From the IMG/VR virus record IMGVR_UViG_3300030106_001796, positions 1 to 25,060 of that record: DNA of 25,060 nucleotides; one strand, 5' to 3'. This document shows positions 5,764-13,734 of this stretch, one piece after another. The position numbers were made by a program, and so were the translations under genes. The notes under the pieces were generated by a model. It had not been told where the DNA came from and made no database searches. It saw only the letters and a list, made by a program, of their open reading frames with translations. The stretch is from a virus. How positions within the stretch are numbered: position 1 is the stretch's first letter; each line of letters starts with the position of its first letter.

Positions 5764-5781
5764 ATGTTTCACGTGAAACAT
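5764..5781. promoter_or_regulatory. parS: perfect parS-type ParB binding site
   Basis: ATGTTTCACGTGAAACAT is a perfect 18-base palindrome. Its central 16 bases, TGTTTCACGTGAAACA, fit the bacterial chromosomal parS consensus (TGTTNCACGTGAAACA), the loading site of the CTP-dependent ParB clamp. It lies between the putative terminase promoter and the terminase start, 36 bases before the ATG. No ParA or ParB gene is present in the window, so host ParB or a phage ParB encoded elsewhere would be the ligand. Confidence 0.8.
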
Positions 5782-5817
5782 TGAAAACTGCGTGTGAAAA
5801 GTTAGCTAGGGACCCCT

Positions 5818-7281
5818 ATGAGTGCAGCGCAAAATGCTTTGATAGAAGAGAAAAAACTGAAGCTTGAGCTTCGGCTTGCGCAGCTTGAAAAGAATGAGAA
5901 GTGCCAAAATAATTTTTTAACTTTTGTGAAAACAGTTTGGCCTGACTTTATCGCGGGCCGTCATCACCGGATCATTGCAGAAAAGCTTGAAAGGGTGGCT
6001 CGTGGTGAGTTGAAACGTTTGATAATTAACATGGCACCGCGTCACACGAAATCTGAGTTTGCGTCCTATCTTTTCCCTGCGTGGTTCATGGGCCGTATGC
6101 CAAACAAGAAGATCATTCAGGCAACGCACACGACAGAATTGGCAGTAAACTTTGGCCGTAAAACGAAGAACTTGCTCGAAAGTGACGAATTCCGAGAAAT
6201 ATTCCCTGAAGTAAAACTAGCGGCAGACAGTAAGGCATCTGGCAGGTGGGATACGAACCGCGGTGGAATGTACTATGCGGTGGGTGTTGGTTCGAACTTA
6301 GCGGGGCGTGGTGGTGATTTAGTCATTATTGACGATCCGCACTCAGAGCAGACTGCCATGTCGAGTTCTGGGTTTGATGATGCGTGGGACTGGTATACGG
6401 GTGGTCCAAGACAGCGTTTGCAGCCCGGTGGCAGTATCGTTTTAGTTCAGACTAGATGGTCTGAAAAGGACATGACGGGTCAATTATTGAGGGCGATGGC
6501 CAAAGATGACTTGGCCGATCAATGGGAAGTTGTGGAGTTACCCGCAATTTTTGAGGATGGGACTCCATGCTGGCCAGAATTTTGGAGCTTGGAGGATTTG
6601 ACCGCGGTAAAAGCGTCAATACCGCCGTCGAAGTGGAACGCTCAATATCAGCAAAATCCCACGGGTGAAGAAAATGCCATTATAAAACGTGAATGGTGGC
6701 GTGTTTGGGATGAAGAGAGGATTCCGCAACTCGAATATGTCATCCAAAGTTACGATACAGCGTTTAGTAAGAGAGAGACTGCGGACTATTCAGCCATCAC
6801 TACGTGGGGCGTATTTTATCCCAACGAAGGTGGTTCAGGGCCAAATTTGATTTTATTGGACAGTAAGAAAGGTCGGTGGGACTTTCCTGAGTTAAAACAA
6901 ATTGCGCTTGAAAATTACAAATTTTGGGAACCAGACACGGTCATTGTAGAAGCCAAAGCGAGTGGTATGCCTTTGACACACGAGTTAAGGAACATGGGTA
7001 TACCCGTTGTAAACTTTACGCCTAGTCGTGGCAACGATAAGGTGAGTAGAGTACATAGTGTATCACCCTTGTTTGAGGCAGGGATGGTTTGGGCCCCCGA
7101 TGAAACTTTCTCAGACGAATTAATAGAAGAGGTGGCCGCTTTTCCTAATGGTGAGAACGATGATTTGGTTGATAGTATGACACAGGCGTTGATGCGCTAC
7201 CGACAAGGGAATTTTGTGCAACTACCGACAGACGACTGGGAAGAGGAAGAAAACCGTGCTACAGTGAAACTGTATTATTAA
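5818..7281 (+). CDS. terL: terminase large subunit
   Basis: This is the ATPase-nuclease motor that pumps DNA through the portal into the prohead and cuts it. The N-terminal ATPase domain has a Walker A-like APRHTKSE (residues 73-80, Lys78), the Walker B strand DLVIIDD (167-173) followed by PHSE, and a coupling motif QTRWSEKD (211-218). The C-terminal RNase H-fold nuclease has three acidic positions: SYDTAF (Asp313), VIVEAKASG (Glu378) and DLVDSM (Asp449/Asp452). The length of 487 aa is usual. The Walker A has Thr where many relatives have Gly (RHGKSE); the Lys and Ser are kept. AGGGA just upstream supports the start at 5818. It opens a run of packaging and portal genes. Confidence 0.95.
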   Translation: MSAAQNALIEEKKLKLELRLAQLEKNEKCQNNFLTFVKTVWPDFIAGRHHRIIAEKLERVARGELKRLIINMAPRHTKSEFASYLFPAWFMGRMPNKKIIQATHTTELAVNFGRKTKNLLESDEFREIFPEVKLAADSKASGRWDTNRGGMYYAVGVGSNLAGRGGDLVIIDDPHSEQTAMSSSGFDDAWDWYTGGPRQRLQPGGSIVLVQTRWSEKDMTGQLLRAMAKDDLADQWEVVELPAIFEDGTPCWPEFWSLEDLTAVKASIPPSKWNAQYQQNPTGEENAIIKREWWRVWDEERIPQLEYVIQSYDTAFSKRETADYSAITTWGVFYPNEGGSGPNLILLDSKKGRWDFPELKQIALENYKFWEPDTVIVEAKASGMPLTHELRNMGIPVVNFTPSRGNDKVSRVHSVSPLFEAGMVWAPDETFSDELIEEVAAFPNGENDDLVDSMTQALMRYRQGNFVQLPTDDWEEEENRATVKLYY

Positions 7282-7304
7282 TTTAAAAACGAAAGGGCCT
7301 GCTG

Positions 7305-8066
7305 ATGAATAGTCCTGCGGTGAACCTTGGAGCGGGCGGATTCGTATCTTACTACGAGGACGGCGGTGCTACAGTAGTGATAGAAGATACTACAACGCCG
7401 TCAGAAGCACAAGAGTTCGAAGAACGCGGCGTAGGGTCTTTCTTCAAAGAACAGATACTGGCTGATATGGGATTTTTAAACCCCATGGGTTACGAAAGGC
7501 CAGACAATGTAACGGACTTTAGTCCTCAAAAACGAATAGAAATAAGAAAGTCTGGTAATCCGGGCTCCGCGGCCCGCGAAACTTATTACGGTGACAACCC
7601 TACCTTTTTCGAAACACTTGCAAGTGACTACGATTATCCGCTAGTTGAGGACTATGTTAGCGGTCCAAATCGTCATGGAAGGCCAGCCGGTCGTCCTGAT
7701 TTGCCTACCCCTCAAGAACTAGCGGACGCTCGTGGACACGGATTGGGTACTGCTATGGTGGCCGCGGACTACGGACCAAAGACTGCCGAGGCAGTGGGTG
7801 CTTTTGCAGAAGATTTTAGTGGATCGAACCGCCTACATCGTGCGATGGATAAAAGAAACAATGCGGTTGGAGCAGCAATTTTTAAACAAGCTGGTATTCA
7901 AGCGACACCAGAACAACTTTCCAGCATGGTTGATGCTGAAATATTCAGGCAATTAGATGTAATTATGGGACGCCCCGCGAACGAACGGGAGTTCAAGAGC
8001 CCAGAGGGTGGAATGGACCTGTATTTCCCAAGAGATGAGTACGGGTACTTTTTACCAGATCATTAG
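7305..8066 (+). CDS. DUF6973-like protein between terminase and portal
   Basis: This 253-aa protein has a low-complexity acidic N-terminal half and a helical domain at about 138-220. That domain contains DARGHGLGTAMVAADYG (Asp141, His145), a Glu-rich helix, and AMDKRNNAVGAAIF (Asp182, Asn185, Asn186, Gly189), followed by TPEQLSSMVDAEIFRQLD. The spaced D-x3-H and D-x2-NN-x2-G pattern recalls DUF6973-type domains, found in toxins and phage proteins and suspected to be hydrolases; no reaction is established. AAAGGG at 7292-7297 supports the start. Its position between terL and portal suggests a virion-associated or packaging role. Family placement is moderate to low. Confidence 0.65.
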   Translation: MNSPAVNLGAGGFVSYYEDGGATVVIEDTTTPSEAQEFEERGVGSFFKEQILADMGFLNPMGYERPDNVTDFSPQKRIEIRKSGNPGSAARETYYGDNPTFFETLASDYDYPLVEDYVSGPNRHGRPAGRPDLPTPQELADARGHGLGTAMVAADYGPKTAEAVGAFAEDFSGSNRLHRAMDKRNNAVGAAIFKQAGIQATPEQLSSMVDAEIFRQLDVIMGRPANEREFKSPEGGMDLYFPRDEYGYFLPDH

Positions 8067-8074
8067 GAGCGGCA

Positions 8075-10510
8075 ATGGCAAATGGTAAACCAAATGCAGG
8101 CTTGATGGATGTTCCATCACAACTAGACACGGACGATTTAGCGGCTGAAGTAGAACTTGAGTTGCCGGATAGTGCAAATGTCGTGATGGCTGACCTTGAA
8201 GCAACTGACGTTGGTTCTATCGAAATAAAGCCAGAGGAAGACGGCGGAGTCATCATCGATTTTGATCCACAGGATCAGCGCGGTAAGAGTGATGACTTTT
8301 ACATGAACTTAGCAGAAGAGATACCGGACAGAGAACTGGCCCGTATTTCGAGTGATTTGCTAGGTGAGTTTGATGCAAACAAAGCCAGCCGCCAAGAATG
8401 GGAAGATGCTTACACTAACGGTCTGGAGCTTTTGGGCTTCACTTACGATGAGCGCACCCAACCATTCCGTGGAGCCTCCGGGGTGACTCATCCCTTGCTT
8501 GCAGAAGCCGCTACACAATTCCAAGCACAAGCATTCAACGAATTATTACCTGCTTCGGGGCCCGTGCGCACCGTAGTAATGGGTAAAGAAACCGCATCTA
8601 AGGTGCAGCAAGCGTCCCGTGTACGTCAGTTTATGAATTATTACGTCACAAATGTGATGGAAGAATACACGCCTGACATGGATCAGATGTTGTTTTATTT
8701 GCCTTTGGCGGGCTCGACGTTCAAGAAAACATATTTTGATGAAACATTGGGCAGAGCGGTATCCAAGTTTGTTCCAGCAGAAAACTTGGTGGTTCCTTAT
8801 GAGACCGCGGACCTCGAAACATGCCCTAACATCACACAAGTGGTTCGCATGTCACTTAATGACCTGCGTAAAAGACAGATTGCAGGCACTTATTTAGATG
8901 TTGAGGTCATCCCTGCACAGAAAGAAATGTCTGATTTAGATGGTGAATTAGACCGTATCGAGGGACTAGAGCCCAATCAGATAGATTATGACTGTACAAT
9001 TCTCGAATGCCACGTTGATTTGGACTTAGAGGGTTATGAGGACGAAAATGCCGAAGGTGAGCCTACGGGTATCAAGATTCCTTACATTGTCACCATATCT
9101 GAAGACAATGGCCAGATATTATCTATAAGACGCAATTATCTTGAAGAAGATGAGTTGCGTAAAAAAATACAATATTTCACGCACTTTAAGTTTTTACCGG
9201 GCTTCGGCTTTTACGGTTTAGGTCTGATACACACCATTGGCGGCCTATCTAGGACCGCTACGGCTGCACTGCGACAGTTGATCGACGCAGGCACCTTGTC
9301 CAACCTTCCTGCGGGTTTCAAGGCCCGCGGACTACGGATCAGAGATGATGACGATCCATTGCAGCCCGGTGAGTTTCGCGATGTGGATGCTCCGGGTGGA
9401 GCTATCCGCGACAGTCTTATGCCGCTGCCATTTAAGGGTCCGGACCAAACCTTATTCAATCTTCTAGGTTTTGTTGTTCAAGCTGGTCAGCGTTTTGCGA
9501 CGATCACGGACCTCAAGGTAGGTGATGGTAATCAGCAGGCTCCTGTTGGCACAACCATAGCAATGATGGAGCAGGGCACTCGTGTTATGAGCGCAGTGCA
9601 TAAGCGATTACATTATGCAATGCGTCAAGAGTTCAAGATTCTTGCACGTGTGATGTCAGAAAGTTTGCCACAGCAATATCCGTATACAGTTGCTGGCGGT
9701 GACAAAAGGATTATGCAGAGCGACTTTGATGATCGTGTTGATGTCGTTCCGGTTAGCAATCCGAATGTATTTAGCCAAGCACAACGTATTATGCTGGCAC
9801 AGACTAAGCTTCAACTAGCTACGCAGGCGCCAGAGCTTCACAATTTAGCTGAAGTGTTCAAAGACATGTATGAAGCGTTGGGCGTGACTGACGTTGACCG
9901 TATTATGAAAGCGGTGCCTGATGAAGAGCCCGTGCCTCTCGACCCAGCGCAAGAAAACATTAACGCGTTGGACATGTTAGAGCTTCATGCTTTTGAGGGA
10001 CAAAATCACCAAGCGCATATCACTGCGCACTTGGTGTTTGGGTCCTCACCTATGGTTGGGGGCTTGCCTCCGGTTGCTATGTCAGTGCAGAAGCACGTCA
10101 TGGAGCATGTGCAGATAGCGGCCAAAGAACAGGCGGCTGTTACCTATTTACAACAGATGCAACAAAAAGGCGGTCAGCCTGCTACAGACGATGAGATGCT
10201 GGAGATTGAGAAAATGACGGCACAATTTGTAGCAGAAGGTCTACAACAAGTTAAAGAACTGTCTGGACAGTTGTCTGGCGCTGGAGCACCTGATCCTCTA
10301 ATCAAGCTCAAAGAACAAGAGCTACAAATTAGAGCGCAAGCCGATCAAGCCGATCAAGCGATTGACGAAGCTAAAGTACAACTTGATGCGCAAAACCAAG
10401 CAACAAGGGCGCAACAGTTTGGGGAGCGTTTGGATTCTCAAGAACGACAAACACAAGCTAGAATTGATGCTGCGCTACAGCGTGAGCTACTTAAAAACCA
10501 AGGAGGTTAG
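8075..10510 (+). CDS. portal protein
   Basis: This forms the dodecameric ring at the head vertex through which DNA enters and leaves. After an acidic leader (1-85), the body begins ANKASRQEWEDAYTNGLELL and continues with FRGASGVTHPLLAEA and QAFNELLPASGPVR, the hallmark start of large podovirus portals. GSTFKKTYFDE, FVPAENLVVPY, GFGFYGLGLIHTIGGLSR (wing/stem region) and QQAPVGTTIAMMEQGTRVMS follow. The last 180 residues are Gln/Ala/Glu-rich helix (AQADQADQAIDEAKVQ), comparable to the barrel helix of the P22 portal. At 811 aa it is in the P22-like size class. The ribosome site TAGGAG (8064-8069) overlaps the preceding stop codon. Confidence 0.92.
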   Translation: MANGKPNAGLMDVPSQLDTDDLAAEVELELPDSANVVMADLEATDVGSIEIKPEEDGGVIIDFDPQDQRGKSDDFYMNLAEEIPDRELARISSDLLGEFDANKASRQEWEDAYTNGLELLGFTYDERTQPFRGASGVTHPLLAEAATQFQAQAFNELLPASGPVRTVVMGKETASKVQQASRVRQFMNYYVTNVMEEYTPDMDQMLFYLPLAGSTFKKTYFDETLGRAVSKFVPAENLVVPYETADLETCPNITQVVRMSLNDLRKRQIAGTYLDVEVIPAQKEMSDLDGELDRIEGLEPNQIDYDCTILECHVDLDLEGYEDENAEGEPTGIKIPYIVTISEDNGQILSIRRNYLEEDELRKKIQYFTHFKFLPGFGFYGLGLIHTIGGLSRTATAALRQLIDAGTLSNLPAGFKARGLRIRDDDDPLQPGEFRDVDAPGGAIRDSLMPLPFKGPDQTLFNLLGFVVQAGQRFATITDLKVGDGNQQAPVGTTIAMMEQGTRVMSAVHKRLHYAMRQEFKILARVMSESLPQQYPYTVAGGDKRIMQSDFDDRVDVVPVSNPNVFSQAQRIMLAQTKLQLATQAPELHNLAEVFKDMYEALGVTDVDRIMKAVPDEEPVPLDPAQENINALDMLELHAFEGQNHQAHITAHLVFGSSPMVGGLPPVAMSVQKHVMEHVQIAAKEQAAVTYLQQMQQKGGQPATDDEMLEIEKMTAQFVAEGLQQVKELSGQLSGAGAPDPLIKLKEQELQIRAQADQADQAIDEAKVQLDAQNQATRAQQFGERLDSQERQTQARIDAALQRELLKNQGG

Positions 10511-10511
10511 A

Positions 10512-10730
10512 ATGAAAAGTGTAGTTAAGGTAGGTGGTTCCGCGCCAAAAGACGGACCAAAACCAGTTGAATTTGCTCAAATTGATAAGCAAGGTCGTAT
10601 ACCTTACGGCAAAACTGCTCAAGCACCGTACTCTGACAAGCGTATAGAATACGGAAAACCAGTGGGTTCAAAGCTTACAGCCCGCGGAATGGGTGCTGCC
10701 GTCAAAGGCGGTGATTATATAGGGTGCTGA
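10512..10730 (+). CDS. small basic phage protein, 72 aa
   Basis: The gene starts one base after the portal stop, with AAGGAGG immediately upstream. The protein is Lys/Gly-rich without hydrophobic core or membrane segment ([37 protein letters not shown]) and ends [18 protein letters not shown]. The ARGxGA tail recurs in the small protein at 19123. I recall similar tiny, disordered proteins encoded beside portal genes in marine phages. Function is unknown. A head-interior or DNA-associated role would fit the charge and location but is inference. Confidence 0.7.
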   Translation: MKSVVKVGGSAPKDGPKPVEFAQIDKQGRIPYGKTAQAPYSDKRIEYGKPVGSKLTARGMGAAVKGGDYIGC

Positions 10731-10731
10731 T

Positions 10732-10935
10732 ATGCCGTTAAAGAAAGGTAGTAGCAACAAAACAAAAAGCCAGAACATCAAAAAGTTGATGGATGAGGGC
10801 TATGAACAAAACCAAGCAGTTGCTATTGCTTTGTCCAAGGCTGGAGAAACGCCTGCTAAACGTATGGCACGTGGCGGGGTCGTAAAAGGTTTTAGCCCGA
10901 TTGCGCGACCACAACGTTTTCAAGGAGTTTTTTGA
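10732..10935 (+). CDS. small basic phage protein with [11 protein letters not shown] signature, 67 aa
   Basis: The N-terminus [20 protein letters not shown] is Lys-rich and is followed by [15 protein letters not shown], a short helix signature I know from many tiny phage and bacterial proteins (DUF6496-like). The C-terminus is [20 protein letters not shown]. No catalytic residues, Cys or membrane segment are seen. The start is one base after the upstream stop, and the stop overlaps the next ATG by one base, so it is coupled on both sides. Probably co-produced with portal and virion proteins. Function unknown. Confidence 0.75.
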   Translation: MPLKKGSSNKTKSQNIKKLMDEGYEQNQAVAIALSKAGETPAKRMARGGVVKGFSPIARPQRFQGVF

Positions 10936-12467
10936 TGTTTAAAAAATTTGGATTACCAGATTTTGGTGACACGAGTGGAACCCCAGTATTCACTCCCACT
11001 AATCAACGTGGTCGGGGCGGTCAACGTGGTCGGGGCGGTCAACGTGGTCGGGGCGGTGATTTTAGTGGCCCGAGCTTTGAAAGTTTTCGCCCGCCGCCTC
11101 AACCTGTCGGATTACCAGAAGGCATAACTCTTCCTCGACCTGTCGGGATGCCCTCCCCGCTGCCAGAATTTCCAATGCCAGAGCCAAGGCCAATACCGCA
11201 ACCGGGACCTGTACCGCCACCAATACCAAAACCGGCCCCGATATTACCGCAACCGGGACCCGTGCCGCCACCAATACCCCAACCGGGACCCGTACCGCCA
11301 CCAAGTGTACGGCCACCAATGCCGCCACCAAGTGTACGGCCACCAATGCCGCCACCAAAACTAGGACCCGGAGGTGGTCTTCCACCGATGCCACCACCAA
11401 CACTGGAACCCGCACCAGCGCCGCTCCCGCCACCACCGATGCCGTCACTGACAGCTATTGGCTCTGAAGATGTGGGAGGACCCGGACTGCCACCGCCTCC
11501 TCAACCGATGCCGCCGCCGACACGAGGACCCGGACTGCCACCGCCTCCTCAACCGATGCCGCCGCCGACACGAGGACCCGGAGGCGGTATAGAAACATTG
11601 CCACAAGCGCCACCGGAACTTGTGGATGAGATTCCGCTCCCGGATGGAGGTAGTTTACCCCTGTCTACACCTAGATTTGGCGGGACTGCAACAGGCACCG
11701 GACCCGGTACGGGAGGCACATTTAACGTTGATATGAGCGGAAATTCTGATCCGGTTAGCTACGGTACTGGTACTTCTTATAGAGATTATGATCCCAGTGG
11801 AGGCCGTGGACCTGCTCCAGAACAAATTACAGAAACGATTGACAACACGCCTCAACCTGTCGGAATGCCAGAATTTAGTGGACCCCCGACAGCAGTTCCT
11901 GTTGTAAGTGGTGGCGGCGGTAGTGCTGTAGATTCAACTTCATCTGATACTGGTTTTGGTTTTGGTCCTGATACTGGTACTGGTACTTCTGGTTTTACTT
12001 ACGGTACTGGTACTTCTTATAGAGATTATGATCCCAGCGGGGGTCGCACTGGCCCTACTCCAGAAGAAGTTGCGGAAGTTATTGACAACACGCCTCCAGT
12101 CCCTGTTGTAGGTGGGACCGGCGACAGTGGCCCGGCTTTGAATCAACTTCCAGAGGACGTGCAAGAAGAAATTCTCGACTACTCAGACTACGGCCTTGGT
12201 ACTGGTGCTACTTATGGGGATTATGATCCCAGCGGGGACCGTGGCCCAGACAACACAACCACCGATGGCAGTTATACGGTTCCCCCCGTTGATCCTGTAC
12301 AAAATTTGGGGCTCGAAACCGCTGGTCTACCTCCAATGCCCGTAAACGTAAGATCGGCAAGTAGTTACGGCCTAACTGGTGTACAACCAATCATGCCGGT
12401 AGGATTCAACCCTTTTCGAAGACCAGAAGCACAAGGAGGTATTGGTTCACTCGCTGGGGGTAGATAA
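10935..12467 (+). CDS. large proline-rich disordered protein, 510 aa
   Basis: The ATG at 10935 overlaps the previous stop (TGATG), with CAAGGAG upstream. The protein is almost wholly low complexity. A QRGRGG triplet repeat (residues about 24-41) is followed by roughly 200 residues of Pro-rich repeats such as PQPGPVPPPIPKPA and GPGLPPPPQPMPPPTR. A Gly/Thr/Ser-rich half then contains three related modules of the type YGTGTSYRDYDPSGGRG (the third diverged), the first two followed by a helix ending in IDNTP. The C-terminal NPFRRPEAQGGIGSLAGGR may be the conserved end. I know of no function. Similar disordered proteins occur beside portals in marine phages and could be ejected or internal virion proteins. 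Repeat expansion is recent at DNA level (perfect 48- and 18-base tandem units). Confidence 0.75.
   Translation: MFKKFGLPDFGDTSGTPVFTPTNQRGRGGQRGRGGQRGRGGDFSGPSFESFRPPPQPVGLPEGITLPRPVGMPSPLPEFPMPEPRPIPQPGPVPPPIPKPAPILPQPGPVPPPIPQPGPVPPPSVRPPMPPPSVRPPMPPPKLGPGGGLPPMPPPTLEPAPAPLPPPPMPSLTAIGSEDVGGPGLPPPPQPMPPPTRGPGLPPPPQPMPPPTRGPGGGIETLPQAPPELVDEIPLPDGGSLPLSTPRFGGTATGTGPGTGGTFNVDMSGNSDPVSYGTGTSYRDYDPSGGRGPAPEQITETIDNTPQPVGMPEFSGPPTAVPVVSGGGGSAVDSTSSDTGFGFGPDTGTGTSGFTYGTGTSYRDYDPSGGRTGPTPEEVAEVIDNTPPVPVVGGTGDSGPALNQLPEDVQEEILDYSDYGLGTGATYGDYDPSGDRGPDNTTTDGSYTVPPVDPVQNLGLETAGLPPMPVNVRSASSYGLTGVQPIMPVGFNPFRRPEAQGGIGSLAGGR
11004..11057 (+). repeat. three tandem copies of an 18-base unit
   Basis: CAACGTGGTCGGGGCGGT occurs at 11004-11021, 11022-11039 and 11040-11057 without a mismatch. 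It encodes QRGRGG three times in the proline-rich gene. Confidence 0.95.
11478..11573 (+). repeat. two perfect tandem copies of a 48-base unit
   Basis: The 48-base unit beginning GGACCCGGACTGCC and ending CCGACACGA occurs at 11478-11525 and again at 11526-11573. A broken third copy (GGACCCGGAGGCGG) follows. Each encodes 16 residues, GPGLPPPPQPMPPPTR. Confidence 0.95.
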
Positions 12468-12784
12468 TGGTTAAGCAGTTAGAAGAAAAATCATCATACG
12501 AGAAATATGATTTAGATCATGACGGTGTGGTTAGCGATGCAGAAATTGACCGCGCTCGTGAAATAAGAGAATTTGAAGATCAATCAAGAAAGCATATAGC
12601 ACAACTACGTATTGCTAGGGCAGCTATGATAGGCGGTGCGGTTTTTACCGCAATGTTATTTATGCCTTTCATACCAGACAGTCGTATAGAATTATTGAAA
12701 GATGTATCAGACGTCTTTTTTATTACAATAGCCGGGATTGTGGGTAGCTATATGGGCGTTTCGGCATGGATGACACGCAAGTAG
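12467..12784 (+). CDS. EF-hand membrane protein in the lysis cassette
   Basis: This 105-aa protein has a complete EF-hand calcium loop, DLDHDGVVSDAE (Asp15, Asp17, Asp19, Gly20, Ser23, Glu26). A charged helix follows (REIREFEDQSRKHIAQLR), then two hydrophobic segments suited to membrane spans, about 52-68 (AAMIGGAVFTAMLFMPF) and about 80-98 (VSDVFFITIAGIVGSYMGVS), with the basic end WMTRK. The start overlaps the preceding stop (TAATG). It directly precedes the holin and peptidase genes, so a holin, antiholin or regulatory membrane role is plausible. Calcium sensing is suggested by the loop but unproven. Confidence 0.75.
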   Translation: MVKQLEEKSSYEKYDLDHDGVVSDAEIDRAREIREFEDQSRKHIAQLRIARAAMIGGAVFTAMLFMPFIPDSRIELLKDVSDVFFITIAGIVGSYMGVSAWMTRK

Positions 12785-12785
12785 A

Positions 12786-12858
12786 ATAGGCACCTGATTT
12801 TTCTAATCTTATCATCTTAGTATAAGATAAAATGCGGGAAATCTCAGGAGGTGCCTAT
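12786..12858 (+). promoter_or_regulatory. long-range stem covering the holin ribosome site and start
   Basis: ATAGGCACCT (12786-12795) is perfectly complementary to AGGTGCCTAT (12849-12858). The right arm includes the last three bases of GGAGG (12847-12851) and the first two of the ATG (12857-12859). The intervening sequence folds a second stem, ATCTTAT (12806-12812) with ATAAGAT (12822-12828). The left arm begins two bases after the stop of the previous gene. Confidence 0.6.
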
Positions 12859-13252
12859 GTTGCAATCATTAATAGGTCCAGTTACAGGACTACTAGATAA
12901 ATTCATCCCAGATGCGGATGAAAAAGCTAAGTTGGCTCATGAAATAGCCACTATGGCAGAAAAACAGGCTCATGAAGCTAACATGGGCCAATTAGAAATA
13001 AACAAAATGGAAGCGCAACATCGCAGCGTTTTTATTGCTGGGTGGAGGCCTTTTCTTGGTTGGGGCCTTTCTTTTGCCATGATATGGCATTTCGTACTTG
13101 TGCCAATGATTACCTTTGGTTTTGCCTATGCGGGAGTTGTTCCACCAGAATTACCCGCCTTTGATATGGAAAGCCTGATGACTGTGCTACTCGGTATGTT
13201 GGGACTTGGTGGCTTGCGTACTTTTGAAAAAGCGAAAGGTCTTACCAAATGA
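12857..13252 (+). CDS. holin, GTA 3TM type
   Basis: This protein permeabilises the inner membrane so the lytic enzyme can reach the cell wall. The sequence resembles the 3TM holin family first described for gene-transfer-agent release: LIGPVTGLLDKFIPDADEKAKLAHEI, a charged middle (EKQAHEANMGQLEINKMEAQ), HRSVFIAGWRPFLGWG, then hydrophobic spans at about 67-90 (LSFAMIWHFVLVPMITFGFA) and about 105-120 (ESLMTVLLGMLGLGGLRT), ending FEKAKGLTK. The ATG at 12857 is preferred to a GTG at 12851 because GGAGG lies five bases upstream. The stop overlaps the peptidase start by four bases (ATGA). A 10-base-pair RNA stem covers its ribosome site. Confidence 0.85.
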   Translation: MLQSLIGPVTGLLDKFIPDADEKAKLAHEIATMAEKQAHEANMGQLEINKMEAQHRSVFIAGWRPFLGWGLSFAMIWHFVLVPMITFGFAYAGVVPPELPAFDMESLMTVLLGMLGLGGLRTFEKAKGLTK

Positions 13253-13722
13253 GTTTCAAATTATCATCCCGTAGTTTGAGCAAAATGGAGGGTGTTCATC
13301 CCAAGCTTGTCGAAACAGTTAAACGTGCTATCAAACTCACTAAAACAGATTTTGGTGTTATTTATGGTGTTCGTACTAAAAAGGAACAAGAAGACCTGTA
13401 TGTAAAAGGCGCGACACAGACACTGCATTCTTATCATCTGCCACAGGACGATGGACTTGGTTATGCTGTAGATTTAATGGCTTATGTAGGATCACGCAGT
13501 TCTTGGGAACTGAGTTTGTATGACGATTTGGCAGATGCTATGAAACTTGCTGCTATAGAAACCGGAACGCACATACGCTGGGGCGCTGCATGGACAGTCG
13601 ATGATTTAAGAGATTGGGAAGGCACAATGGAGGAGGCTATGAACTCTTATGTCGATTTAAGGCGTAGTCAAGGAAGAAGACCGTTTATTGATGGACCTCA
13701 TTTCGAACTGCGATCTGTCTAA
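13249..13722 (+). CDS. M15-family peptidase endolysin
   Basis: This is a cell-wall-cutting L-alanyl-D-glutamate-type peptidase of the VanY/M15 fold used by many phages. It has GVIYGVRTKKEQEDLY (36-51), then LHSYHLPQDDGLGYAVDL with the zinc ligands His63 and Asp75, a helix YDDLADAMKLAA, HIRWGAAW (108-115) and DGPHFEL with the third ligand His151. Family members usually have a tight S-x-H-x2-G-x-A-x-D; here about five extra residues (PQDDG) sit between His and Gly. There is no signal peptide, so release depends on the holin, with which it overlaps by four bases. At 157 aa it is a standard single-domain enzyme. Confidence 0.9.
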   Translation: MSFKLSSRSLSKMEGVHPKLVETVKRAIKLTKTDFGVIYGVRTKKEQEDLYVKGATQTLHSYHLPQDDGLGYAVDLMAYVGSRSSWELSLYDDLADAMKLAAIETGTHIRWGAAWTVDDLRDWEGTMEEAMNSYVDLRRSQGRRPFIDGPHFELRSV

Positions 13723-13734
13723 TATGATTATATT

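Noticed and set aside
5299-5784. Pro/Arg-rich open frames across the GC-rich island, one ending in MFHVKH over the parS palindrome
   Set aside because: Open frames occur in several phases and on the minus strand as expected for GC-rich repeats; the start is inside a terminator; the palindrome is better explained as parS.
11062-11448. 128-residue Val/Ala-rich minus-strand frame
   Set aside because: Mirror image of the Pro-codon repeats of the proline-rich gene; no ribosome site or family resemblance.
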